Below, piece after piece: positions 10,025 to 22,000 of a DNA stretch of 64,000 nt. The notes beneath the pieces were generated by a model. It did not search any database. It saw only the letters and a list, made by a program, of their open reading frames with translations, and had not been told where the DNA came from. Made by a program: the position numbers and the translations under genes. The stretch is from Diphasiastrum complanatum (taxonomy: Eukaryota; Streptophyta; Lycopodiopsida; Lycopodiales; Lycopodiaceae). Numbering within the stretch: position 1 is the stretch's first letter; each line of letters opens with the position of its first letter. Location: contig CM055102.1 of NCBI GenBank assembly GCA_029204225.1, forward strand, positions 19,330,688 through 19,394,687, read 5' to 3'.

Positions 10025-13000
10025 GTGAGTGAAATGTCATGTGCAAGAACTGCAAAGTTTGATTCTCAAATTGACATGAACTGCCAAATTTGAGTTTGTG
10101 TGTTTATTGTTTGAACTATCCGATCATAGTTGATGAGCGCATGCTCGTAGTCGGAGTGCAACAAGAAAGAGCCAAGCTTAGTAGAGTCGTGAATCTCATT
10201 TTGCTTTTTGTGGATTCTCTCCATAATCTATAGATTTATCCCAAAAGCGTTACTCATTGATTACATTCTACTTTGGCAAACTATTTATGCGCAAAAAATT
10301 GAGCCCCTTTCTATAACAAATCATATGTACATGATTTACCTTTCATAGAAATAGGCGTTAATATTTTCAAGGCCGTTAAGAAAATCTGTGTAGAAGCTAT
10401 ACACAAAGCATCCATGCAAATTATAATGTTTTTCAGCTGAAAAGTGGGGAAGTTAAGCATTCTTGGAAAAAAGAAGTTGATGTATTGGGGGAATGAATTT
10501 TCCAGGAACCTTATTTATTTTGTATTTTGTACTTTTCTTTCGAATGAGGGGTCTTTCCACTGGGGAATCATGCCATTAAAGATGGTGAGGTCGTTTGGCT
10601 GAGCCATTTTCATGACAAGATGACTAAGTGGAAATGGAAATGATGGCACAAGCCACCCTTCTTCTCTCTATAGGAGTGGGATCATGTTACGAGCTCGTAA
10701 CCAGTGCCGAACCCTAGAGAACACAAATAGGTCAGATACCACAGTCAGGGTCGTGTCCAGCGTACATGACCAACAGGGCATGACAGTGTGAGTAGTGTGC
10801 CCCAGCACGGTCCATAGCCATGGCGGGCCTAACACAGCCTAGGGACCCTGTCAGCAGGATAGGGCTCCCAGTTGGGTCCCGACGTGCAGTCGGCCACGTC
10901 AGTGCCACGTGGCCGACACTTGGCAGTAGCATGCTACCAGTCCTCACACTGGGCTAGGAGGGGCTTACTCTATATTAGGGAGTAGGCAAGGTTGGGTGGA
11001 TCAGTTAGTGTTTGCCCTACTGTGGTGTTAGGATCTATTACACTGGTATCAGAGCCATCTCCATCCTAGGGAGTTCAGGACAACAGTAGAGAAAGCTATC
11101 AGAAGATAGGAAAGATTTCTCAGATTCTCAGGAAAGAATTGAGGAGGAAAATCGCTGTAGGAACAGCTTTCAAATCCTTGAAATTTGCTGGGAATTTACA
11201 GTTGTTTGAGGCACAATCCCTTGTACAGGCTCAGCGCTGAAAAATCAGGGATTTACCCTTGATTTTTATGTATCAATTGTGGATTTTTGAGCAAATTTTA
11301 AATAGAAAACGTGGTGCAGGTCCAGCGCTGCCAAATTGGGTGGAAACTTCGAATTTGGAGTGAAATTTTCTGGAATTTGGAGCGGATCTGAGACAGAATC
11401 TTGGGTGCAGGTCCAGCGCTGAAGGTGTTGATAGAAAATCAGATTTTGAGAGGGATTTTGGGTCTCAAAGTAAGCAAAACCAAGTAGCAACACTCCTGGT
11501 CAGGCAGCGAGGGAGGAGCACACTTCAAACCAGAATTTTCCAGGGAAGTTACGCCCCAAATCCCGATTTTTTTGGAGCCACAGTTCTGGAAGACAGACAG
11601 CGAGGGTCCTCAAAGACCCAAATCAGATTTTTTCCACCGTGTTCAACCCTTCAAATCTGATTTTGAAGACAGATTGACCACTATCCTGGCAGCGAGGAAG
11701 GTCTTTGGCAGAAACCACAAGTTTACAGCTGTTTTCAGGTCCTAAAACGGGAATTTTGGAGCAAAAAGTATACACCTCAGACAGGGAGGGAAGGGGTCAA
11801 GACAATCAGAAGTTTGTTTCTTTTTCTTGGTACCCTGATCTCTGATTTTTCCGGACAGCAGATCTGAAAGCAGTGGAGGAAGAGCTGAAAGGGCTTTTCT
11901 TGATTCTCTCTGTGGAAGTACAGTCCTCAGAAACAACTAAGTCATCTTTCCTTTCCCTTGTACAATTGTAAATTAGTCTTTTAGACTTTTTTTCCTTCAA
12001 AAGTTAAGGTAGCTCTCTTTCAATTCCGAAGATGACCACTCCTCAGGGACCTGATCAAATCCCGGAGAGAGGCTTCGACGAACTTGAAACAGAAGCCTTG
12101 GCTTACAGAAAAGGGAAGGAACCCATGGAAGTGGAAGAACAGGAACAGTTCGCCGAAGAACTCGACGAACTGGTTACCAAGGAGCAGTTTCTCCAATTGG
12201 TAACAGAAGTGGATGAACTGAAGTTGGCATTAGCCAATTTCAAGTCCAGTGTGGACGACTCGTTTGCTGAACTCAAAAACTTGATTTTGAGTTCCGCAAA
12301 AGGAAGCCTTCCCTTCACTTCTCAGTTATCCCCTTCTCCACTCCCATCAGTTTCGGGTGAGACTTTACGGTCTCACCCCAGTATTTTTAAAGATTTAAAA
12401 CCTCCTACTTTTAATGGGGAAGAGAAGGATAGAAATGCAGATATTCTACAAACCTTCCTCAACAAATGGAAGAACATTCATGCTCTTAAACAGACCCCTG
12501 ACCATTTGCAAGCTCTTGAGGCCAAGCTTTCCTTAGGGCCTATGGCCTATAAGTGGTGGTTAAATCTCTAGGAGACTGGGCAGACTCCCCGGTCATGGAA
12601 AGCTTTTGAAGAAGCTTTCCTAAGAGAATTTCTACCAGAAAATGAACTTGATAGAGCCTACGAAGCCTGGGAAGGAACAGTAAATGGACAAGTTCCTCAT
12701 CCAATATATCTCGCGGTATCGAGAAGCAATTTTAAAGATTAAAATATGGATGACTATCAGAAAATTAGGGGATTTGTCCGTGGCCTCAAAGATGAATATA
12801 AAGTAGAGGTCTAGAGAAACTCGCCTACTACCCTTGAGCAAGCTCTCAGATATGCTCAAATCTATGATGATTCAGTGGGTAGGAAGAGAGCGAGACAACA
12901 ACCACTTTCTGAGCAGCCTCCTCAGAAAGACTTTCAATATAAAAAGAAATTTTTAAAAATAAAGAAAGAAGATAAATTTAAAAGTGAAGCTCCTCAGAAA

Positions 13001-16000
13001 CGCCCTTCACTCATACAGCCCTTAAAACCAGATGATTTTGAGAAAGCCAAACAAGAACGTTTGTGCTTTGTGTGTATGGGCAAGGGACACACAGTCAGAC
13101 AGTGTCCCAAGGGGCCTTTCACTAAAAAAGATAAGAAAGATAAAAAACAAGTTCATCTTGTTCAGACTGTATGTTTCCCCAGTGACTCGGCAGCTTCCGA
13201 GATCAAAGTGTATCATGAAGATCATGAACACTGTTGCTAGCTGACCTCTGCAATGCTAGCGAGACCCTTCAGCTTTGGGCCGCATGACCTAGTACGTATG
13301 CATGGGAAAGTTGGTAACCAGTCAGTAAGAGTCATGGTTGATGATGGGGCAATCCATAATTTCATCAATCACACCCTGGTTAAAAAGCTTAAACTACCAG
13401 AAGTACCTAGTCAGCATAGGTACATAGTTTCATTAGCTAAGGGTGAAGATAAAAAAATAAGGGAAACTATGGTAAGTAAGTTAAATCTTGGTATTCAGGG
13501 GTACCAAGATGAAATAAACTTTCAGATAATGCACCTGGATCGAACAGACATTGTTCTCGGGAGAGATTGGCTCTACAGTTTAGGACCTTCCCTCAACAGA
13601 AACTATCAGGAGAACACCCTCAGCTTTCAGCATAAAGGCCGAGAGATCCAGTTGCATGGGGAGCATGATGTTCCCGACAGCCCTATGGTCTACAGTTCAG
13701 AGCTCTGTCAGCTAATCGGAGACGAAGACCATCAGGTATTCTTATGTGACTTTCAGTTTATTCTTGAAGTTTCTATTTCCAGTTCTATTCAGCAGAAAAT
13801 CAGTAAATTAGAAACTTTATTGTCTAAATTTAAAGATGTTTTTCCTGAAGATTTACCACATGGTTTACCACCTAGCAGAGAGGTAGATCATGTAATAAAC
13901 CTAGTACTAGGTACGACACCTGTTTCTAAACCTCCGTATCGGGTCAGCCGAACAGAGGATGAAGAAATAACTAGGCAGTTAACAGATTATCTTGGGAAAG
14001 GCCAAATTCAGACCAATAGTTCACCATGGGCCTCACCAATCCTATTGGTGAAAAAGAAAGAGGGGTCTATGCGTCTTTGTGTATATTACAGAGCCCTCAA
14101 TAAAGTCACAATTAAGAATAAATACCCTATGCCTCGGGCAGACGAGTTGTTTGATTAACTCGACGGGGCTAATTTTTTCAGTAAAATAGACCTCAGATCG
14201 GGAACCCTCAAATCAAGAGTGTGTGCTAAGTTGTCTCCAAGGTATTGTGGTCCCTTTACCATCAGTAGGAGACTAGGCGAGGTCACCTATGAACTAGAAC
14301 TCCCACACAGCAGTAAGGTGTTTCCAGTCTTTCATGTAAGTCAGTTACGAAAAGCCTTAACCAAATCAGACAATCTGGTAGGGGACAGTGTTCTAGTTCT
14401 CCCATTGGATCCTCAACAACCTCCACATGAACCAGAGGAGATTCTTGATAGTAGAGAGACGCAGACTCGTCATACTCTATACTGAGAATATCTGGTTAAG
14501 TGGAATGATCAGCCTGTTGAGAATGCCACTTGGGAAGGAGGCAGCGTCCTTCGCAAGATTTTTCCAGACTTTGTCTTAGAGGACCAAGACGGTTCTTAAG
14601 GGGGAGGGAGTGTTACGAGCTCGTAACCAGTGCCGAACCCTAGAGAACACAGATAGGTCAGATACCACAGTCAGGGTCGTGTCCAGCGTACATGACCAAC
14701 AGGGCAAGACAGTGTGAGTAGTGTGCCCCAGCACGGTCCATAGCCATGGCGGGCCTAACACAGCCTAGGGACCCTGTCAGCAGGATAGGGCTCCCAGTTG
14801 GGTCCCGACGTGCAGTCGGCCACGTCAGTGCCACGTGGCCGACACTTGGCAGTAGCATGCTACCAATTCTCACACTGGGCTAGGAGGGGCTTACTCTATA
14901 TCAGGGAGTAGGCAAGGTTGGGTGGATCAGTTAGTGTTTGCCCTACTGTGGTGTTAGGATCTATTACAGATCAGATATGACCTATTTCTCTCCTCTCTCT
15001 CCCCCAGTGTGGGGACATCACACACACACTCTCTCTCTCTCTCTCTGTGCGGACTGTCTATAACTCAATCTACCCTTTCTCTCTCTAAAAGAGTGAGTAC
15101 CACCCACATATGACTTGTCTCTTTGTTTCTTTCTAGTGCAGAGAATCAGGATCACCCATTGGCTTTCTTACTCCACGTTGGGGACATCTCTTATGGCATG
15201 TTTTATGAAACGTTTTGAGCACTTTTGTGTAGCCTTCTACATCTTTATGACCTCAAGCTGTAATGACTAATTTCTACAAATGAATGCACTTCAGAAATAC
15301 AAGGGCACATCTCAAAGGAATCGTTTTCTTGTTCTTTGGGGCCAAAGCAAGTTGTACTGCATTTAGGAGGATTTAGAATATATGATTTGGCAACAATGGT
15401 AATTAGAGCTGAAAATGATAGCTGGAAGATCTAAATCTTAGTATCGATTTATCGAGTAGAATGAACTGTGTTTTAACATACATGGGCCTCATGGTGCTAT
15501 GATTGAAATTAAGTTTATCTGTAAGTCTAGTATACATTTTTCATTTTTTGACTGCAATTCAACTGATGGTGTTAGAACTGTCTTTTATTTCGATCGGTAT
15601 ACTTCTTGGAAACTTTCTAGTGAATTTACCTGTCTGGATACCGCCTAACCTGCTTTTTAGTTCGTGTATTTTTTTGAATTACGTTTGAAGTTGTAGGTTG
15701 CAATTCACCTGTTCTGCTAGCTGTTCGCAGGTAAACATTGTGGAAGGAAAAATGCAATATCTATATGATGAGACTGGTCGGCGCTACTTGGATGCATTTG
15801 CAGGCATTGTTACTGTTTCAGTGGGGCATTGCCACCCAGAAGTGGTCGGTGCTGTTGTAAGACAGACACAGCTCCTGCAGCATACAACCACTATTTATCT
15901 GCATCATGCTGTGGCAGATTATGCCGAAGCTCTGGTACAGCGAATGCCGGGAGATCTAAAGGTAAACTATGAAATCTTTAAATTTTTCGGTGGAGCTTTC

Positions 16001-19000
16001 TATTGTCTTTGCTTCAACTCTTAATTAATATTTCCTTAGCAGTCTTTATCAAAATCTTTTATTGAAGGTAATTATCCTGGTGCACAACGTAATACTACAA
16101 TCAGGCTAGTTTGGGTTTTGAATTGGGAAGTTTAAGTGTTGACATATGTTCAGTTTTAGGATAATCAGATGCTGAACGGATGGCAGCTAGTTACAAGCAT
16201 ATTTTGGATAGCAACTTGAGATTCATGCTCCATGTTTTATTTGACATGTAGATCTTATGGTTTGGGCCTTGAGGACCGATCATATATTTGTTACAGGCTA
16301 TTGTGGCTATTCATGCATAGTACCTTGGGCTTTGGCCGCTAATAATTTGATATCACACCTTATGCTCTGGGCACTTGTGCCCCTAGGCCTATGAGACTCA
16401 TTATTCTCTGTTGATTGATTGCAGAGTAGCTCTTAACTTAGATCATTTTAATTTTATTTTAGCATCAATCTCCTACTTAGGTAGCTTAGCTGACTTTCAA
16501 AAGGGTTCTGCGGACGGCATTGATTGTTTCTCAGTGCTTTGTCATTGTATTTGGATTCTCCTTTCTAGTATGTGTTTGTTATGTGATATTTTGCTTATAA
16601 CTTGATACAGAGCACTTCTTTGGCACAAAGGGATTGGGTGCTAGCTTCTATAGTGTTTAGATCCATCTTTATGGAGGGTGCTTATATACTTTTCAATTTT
16701 TGAGTTTTGAGGAGGAAATCAATTTTTTTTCTTTATGCTGACGGTTTCTCTTTAGCATTTGGATTTCCATTTTGTTTGGATCTTTGGATTCCTCTGTACT
16801 AGGCACCCAAGAACATGCATTTTTTTTTCTCTGCGTCTGTAGAAAGGTTGTCTCTTAAAGCTTTATTCAATTTTACTCTTGGGTGATTTTGATCTTCCTA
16901 TAGGAGGGCACTCTTAGTGCATTTTACATATCTTCATTTTGTTATGTAGAAGAGTGATAGATTGAATATATGAATATTGTATCAATGAAGCATACATGAT
17001 CATAATAGACATAATCAAGCAATCTCCCACAAAGAATAGCCAGGAGCATATGATATAATCAATGGCTAAAGCCTTAAAAGCAATATCAAAGTGTTTTCCC
17101 ACGAAAAGCCCAAGCAGTATCAATAAGCTGAACAATCAGTTAATCACTAATGTCTAAATGATAGCCCTATATATACTATCTAGAGTCCCTTCTTGGAACC
17201 TTTTAGTGATAAGGGCAAGTTAGGGTACTTGGGTTCCATAGAGACATGCCTCTAATGGGAACTGGCCCAGTACCTAAAGGTATACTAGTTAGTGGCTATT
17301 TTCAGTATGTAACTAGAAGTTAGTCTCGAGATTTCCATTTTAGTTTTACGGTTTTTTGTTTTAATCGGGAATTGACTTGCTATCAATGTTATGTCGGGCA
17401 TGTGTCCTGTAATTGGCTACTTGGACTAGTTCGGTAGCCACTCGTATAATATTAATGTAGTGTAATTTCTACGGTACTTGCTATACCAGGGGTCTTGTCT
17501 CGAGTTTGTAAATAGGGCCTTTTGCTAGTTTATACAGGCCTTTGCTAGTTGGACAAGTGGTAGACTAATCTAGTGACGCTTGTCGACCCTGTGGAATTCA
17601 GGGCTCCTAGTTAGGTGAGACATGTCAAGCCCATTTAGATTGGGGCTTATACCAATGTATTCAGCTTTCCTTTGTAATTTGAAGAATCTCGTTGCTTTTT
17701 TGTGACTTTCAACATATGGTATCAGAGAGAGAGATTTTTGAGGAACATGCTTCTGTTTTGGGCGCCCAGCTGTGGTAGATTAGTGCTCAACTTTGGTGTT
17801 TCTCAACCTTGGTGCCGCCTTTTCTGCATTTTCGTTCAGCTCAAGAGATCAGACTATAATTCTGATTTTCAGAAGGTGTTTTTGAAAGAATATTAAGAAT
17901 CCAGATTCAGTGCCCATCTACAGTGGTCAGCACTCAATTTTTTCTTATGTTCCAAAGCCTGATTTGGAGGGTTTATGTACCTGATTTCTGAAGCTTCAGC
18001 GCCGAGTGCACTTTGTTTGCAGGTTCAGTGCCTTGTTTCAGCACTCAAGTGGAGGATCTGTCTGCACGCTGTTTTCAGCACCCAGCTGTGACAGATCTGG
18101 ATTCTGTTTCAGCACTTCAGTGAAGTTTCAGCTTCTTGTTTGAGGCTCTAGCACTTGTTTTTTAACGCTTCTGTGAATCTGCACCCTGTCTCCTGAATCT
18201 GTGCTTCAGAAATAGGCCTTGCTGGCACAGCATACCATCAAATCTGCATCTGATTTTCTGATTTTCAGATTTTCTATTTGCTGAAGCATTTTCACAGTCC
18301 TTAGATCATGGCAAAATAGTGATAGCTAAAGGTCTGTGGGAAGTGGTCTCTAGTGAGGAAGATAGACCGCATGTTATTGTGCCTCCTGGTCTGCCTAGAC
18401 CTGGTACTTCGGCTGCTCTTGCACCTTTAGATGATCAAAAGAAGTGGGACAAAAGAGATGCTCAAGCTCAGTAAAAGCAAATATCCAGATTGCAGCCTTG
18501 TGAGTGCTTCAACAATTTTTTTGTCAAAATTCAGCCCTACATGTGTTGGATTCTCAGTCAAGTGAATGGTTCATTGATGGTGGTGCCACAAGGCCCAAGA
18601 TTTCAAGAAAAGATGCATTCGCTAATCCGAAAACCATCAACGATGGCAACAAAGTTCAGTGTGCTGACAACTCGTATCTTACCAAAGGTGTTGGTGTTAT
18701 ATCTTTCATTCTGCCCAATGGGGAAGAAAAGTACATCAAAGATGTACTTTACCTTTTCTAGGAATGAAGAAAAGTCTCATTCCTGTTCCTACTATTGTCA
18801 AACAAGGTTTGACTGTTAATGAAGAGAAATGTCTTGTCAAAGATCCTTTTAAATCTTACAAGATTGTTGCTTCTGGAATTGCGAAAGATGGCTTGTTAAG
18901 ATTGGGTATTTATGCAAGAAGAACTCCATCAGCTTGTCTTAGCACAACTGCTACTCCTTTTATGGATCTTGTAGAGCTTTGGCATGCCAGGCATGATCAC

Positions 19001-22000
19001 ATAAGCTTTGAGAATTTGAAGATGCTGAAGAAACATGAGATGATTGAAAACTTTCCGCATATCGAGCAACCTCATGGGCATACATGTGAAGGTTCTATAC
19101 TTGGCAAGTTTCATAGGAAGACATTTAAATCCTTAAGATAAGTTAGTTAGAGATGATCAAAAGCTATATAGTGATGTTGTTGGTCCAATGAAGAAAACTT
19201 GTATTGTAGGTTGCAAGTATTTTGTGTTGTTCATTGACTATTTTTCTCGCTTTACAATGATCTATTCCATGAAAGAAAATTTTGAAGATTTTTTGCATTT
19301 CAAGAATTTCTTAGCTATGGTTGAAAATCATTCAGCACGAATTGAAGACTCTTCGTACTAATAGAGGGGGGGAATATAAGCCCAATGCATTTAGTACGTA
19401 CTTGTAGAGCAAAGCTATTAAGCATCAAATCTAGAGCACTATTAGAACTTACGTTTGATCATTACTTATCAATAATCAATGTTAGATAATAGATTATATT
19501 AGTGTTAGGTAGTAGAATCTTGATTATTGTGTGATTAGTAATTACTGTGAGATTAGTGTTAATTTAGGGTTTAGAGAGCGTAGAGACGATGTTGAGGGAC
19601 GTTACATGAGTCTTGACTATCAATGTACTATGCGGTATGGATCATGTCAATAGGTGGGGCTTGGGAGTTACCTATGAACCATGACAACAGGTGGAATTTG
19701 AGAGTTCTAACTCCCGAGTCAAATTCAAGATTGATCGTTGAGTAATTATAATCTACATTGAATTTAAATGTTCAAAAAGCACTTGTTTTTGCCATAATAG
19801 AAGGCTAAAAATAAAATCCCCTCAAAAAAGAAAACCTAAAACCGATTCGCCGATTCTTTTCTAGGGTTGCCGATTCTTGTCCATTTTAAACCCAATTCGA
19901 AAAGCCGTTAACATTGATTATTTTCATAGATGCACTGCGATTTTGAATTGCGATTCAGAAACGCGTTTCGGGATTTTCCCAGAATCGCGCAAAATCGTTT
20001 TTTTTTTTTGAAATTTTTTAGGCAATATGGGTATCAGATCAAAGCTCTGATTGAGAGCATTATGACTGTGTAGTTTGCCGATTGTTTCAGGTGCGAAACA
20101 CCAAAAAGTGTGTTTTCACTCAGGCAGTTGGAAGGCCAAATCATGAAGAGGCCTTACCGTCGGGGCCGGGGTCTACCGGCAGCCCCCCAAACCCCCCACC
20201 GGGGGGCTATCGCCCCCCGGACCCCCAGTTTCTCGGGGGGCTACCGCCCCCCGAACCCCCAGTCTCCCGGGGGGCTACCGCCCCTCGAACCCCCTAGAGC
20301 TTCCTGCTATATAGACACTGTAGATAAAAATGCTATTGCCCCCCTGTAGATAAAAATGGGGTCCAAATGCGTATCGAGAAGGGCCCAATATTTATGCCCC
20401 CAACTGTATGTACATTGCACTCACATCTCCAGTGAAATGATTGCAAAAGTGACCATCATCCATACAGTTGATAGTCCAAACTGTAGCATTAACATTTACT
20501 GAAAACCAGAGCAAATGACAACCGGATAGCTACTGAAAATAAGATTCGTTTGTGCCTCATCTACTACACTTCTGAGAGGCCAAACGCTGGTTTGACCATT
20601 GATCCCCTAAAAAAATTTCAGCCATAAGCTATTTTTCCAATTTTTTTTTTTTTTTTTTGCGATTCTGGGTCCCGAATCGCGACTCAGAGAATCGCGATTC
20701 GCGAATCGCAGACCCAGCGAATTGCGATTTGGTGCATCTATGATTATTTTTCCAACAGCTCATACACCTAATGTTCCATTTGTGGTAGGGGTCACACGTA
20801 TGATTGGGACCAAGGATGATCTTGATTCTCCTGTTGGTTCTGTCACTCACAATCAAATATTCTTGGATACATCGTGTCATCATTTTCATTTGGTTGTTGT
20901 GCTATTGTTACATTTGCTATGATTGTGGAGCCAAATCTTGTTGGTTTTATATGTCACCATTCGTCTAGATATCTCTTATGGGATATATTTGAGCCAGTTC
21001 TTGTCGATAGTTCACATTTATGGGCCTTATGGATTGCTTGGGACTTCTACACACCCGCATATCCACACCTTCATCTCACTGCCAAGCATTCTTGGTCTAT
21101 TTGACTAGCTTGGTATGCGTTGATGACATGTTCTATTGTTGGTGTTGGACATTTTTGGTCCTTGTGGATTGCTTGGGACATCTGTATATTTCTAGCTCCA
21201 TTCTTGCCTACTAGTAGGCAACACGCTTGGTTGCTAGGACTTGCATGGCCACTTTACATAGCTTGGGTTGTTCACATCTATGTGTTGTAGTGGTGACATG
21301 ATGGTGCTTATACTTGACAGATTCTCTTAGCTCTTGGGGATTGTTTTGCATTGAGGGGTCTTGTTTTGTGATGGTTCTATGCTCGAAGGTGGATCAAATG
21401 CTTCAGCTATGGCAGTCAAGGTATATGTTATGAATCTGGTTTTTTGGCCATCTGTTGTGAGTCCTTTTTAATAGCTATGTTCATAATTTGTGGTTTTTGT
21501 GATAGCTTGGTATACTTATTATGGTATCAACATCTTTCTCTAGCACTCCTATTCTTTTAGCATGGCATAGTGGTAGCATTGCTAGTTTTTTATTACTTGC
21601 GTACTCTCCAGCTAGCAAGTGTGGTCTATTAGGTTGGTTTGGAACATTGGGATTTCTCGATATTCAAGACTATTTACCAGTAATAGCCATCTTCATGTTG
21701 GCTCACCTTTTTTGTTAAAGCATTGGTGTTCTATTGTTCATCCTTTCATGAAGTACTTGGCTATTTGCATTATTTGAGGATATTTCTATCTGAGGTCAAG
21801 GATCGCCTCCTCTATCAGACAATGGGATGTTCATATTTTCTGCCTCAGGCATGTGTAGATCAGGTGCATGTACTTTCCTTTTTAACATCGTCACATCTTG
21901 CATATGCAAGAGACTCACATGCATGTTCGAATTTTGTTGAGGTATATCACATTCCTACTATTGTTCATGTGTTTGATGTTGCTCCATTTCTTACTCCACA

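Larger units (their letters stand above)
10685..14968 (+). mobile_element. Ty3/gypsy chromovirus, internally deleted, in AGT2 intron 1
   Basis: The 4284-bp element has 358-bp LTRs at both ends, a tRNA-Met primer site, a polypurine tract and a perfect GATCA target duplication (10680-10684 and 14969-14973). It encodes Gag with a zinc knuckle, a protease and the start of reverse transcriptase, then jumps directly to the integrase C-terminus and a chromodomain. The catalytic reverse transcriptase, RNase H and the integrase core are missing, so it is non-autonomous. It lies in the same orientation as AGT2. The LTRs differ at about five positions by eye, which points to a recent insertion. Confidence 0.96.
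17387..19440 (+). mobile_element. Copia C: 5' part of a degraded copia in AGT2 intron 2
   Basis: On the plus strand, after the primer site TGGTATCAGAGAG at 17717, come a leader, a short Gag N-terminal piece (18308-18480, ending in WDKRDAQAQ), a protease piece (18504-18761, [10 protein letters not shown]), a GAG-pre-integrase region (18764-19141, [13 protein letters not shown]) and the integrase N-terminus (19141-19440, with [10 protein letters not shown] and [13 protein letters not shown]). The rest of integrase, reverse transcriptase, RNase H and 3' LTR are missing. Most of Gag is also deleted between 18480 and 18504. Confidence 0.85.

Noticed and set aside
15698-16024. 108-codon open frame as a separate gene
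   Set aside because: It is AGT2 exon 2 with intron read-through on both sides; the splice sites and phase agree with the nine-exon model.
20082-20349. Proline/glycine-rich open frames
   Set aside because: They are translations of the GC-rich tandem block inside the hAT-like element.
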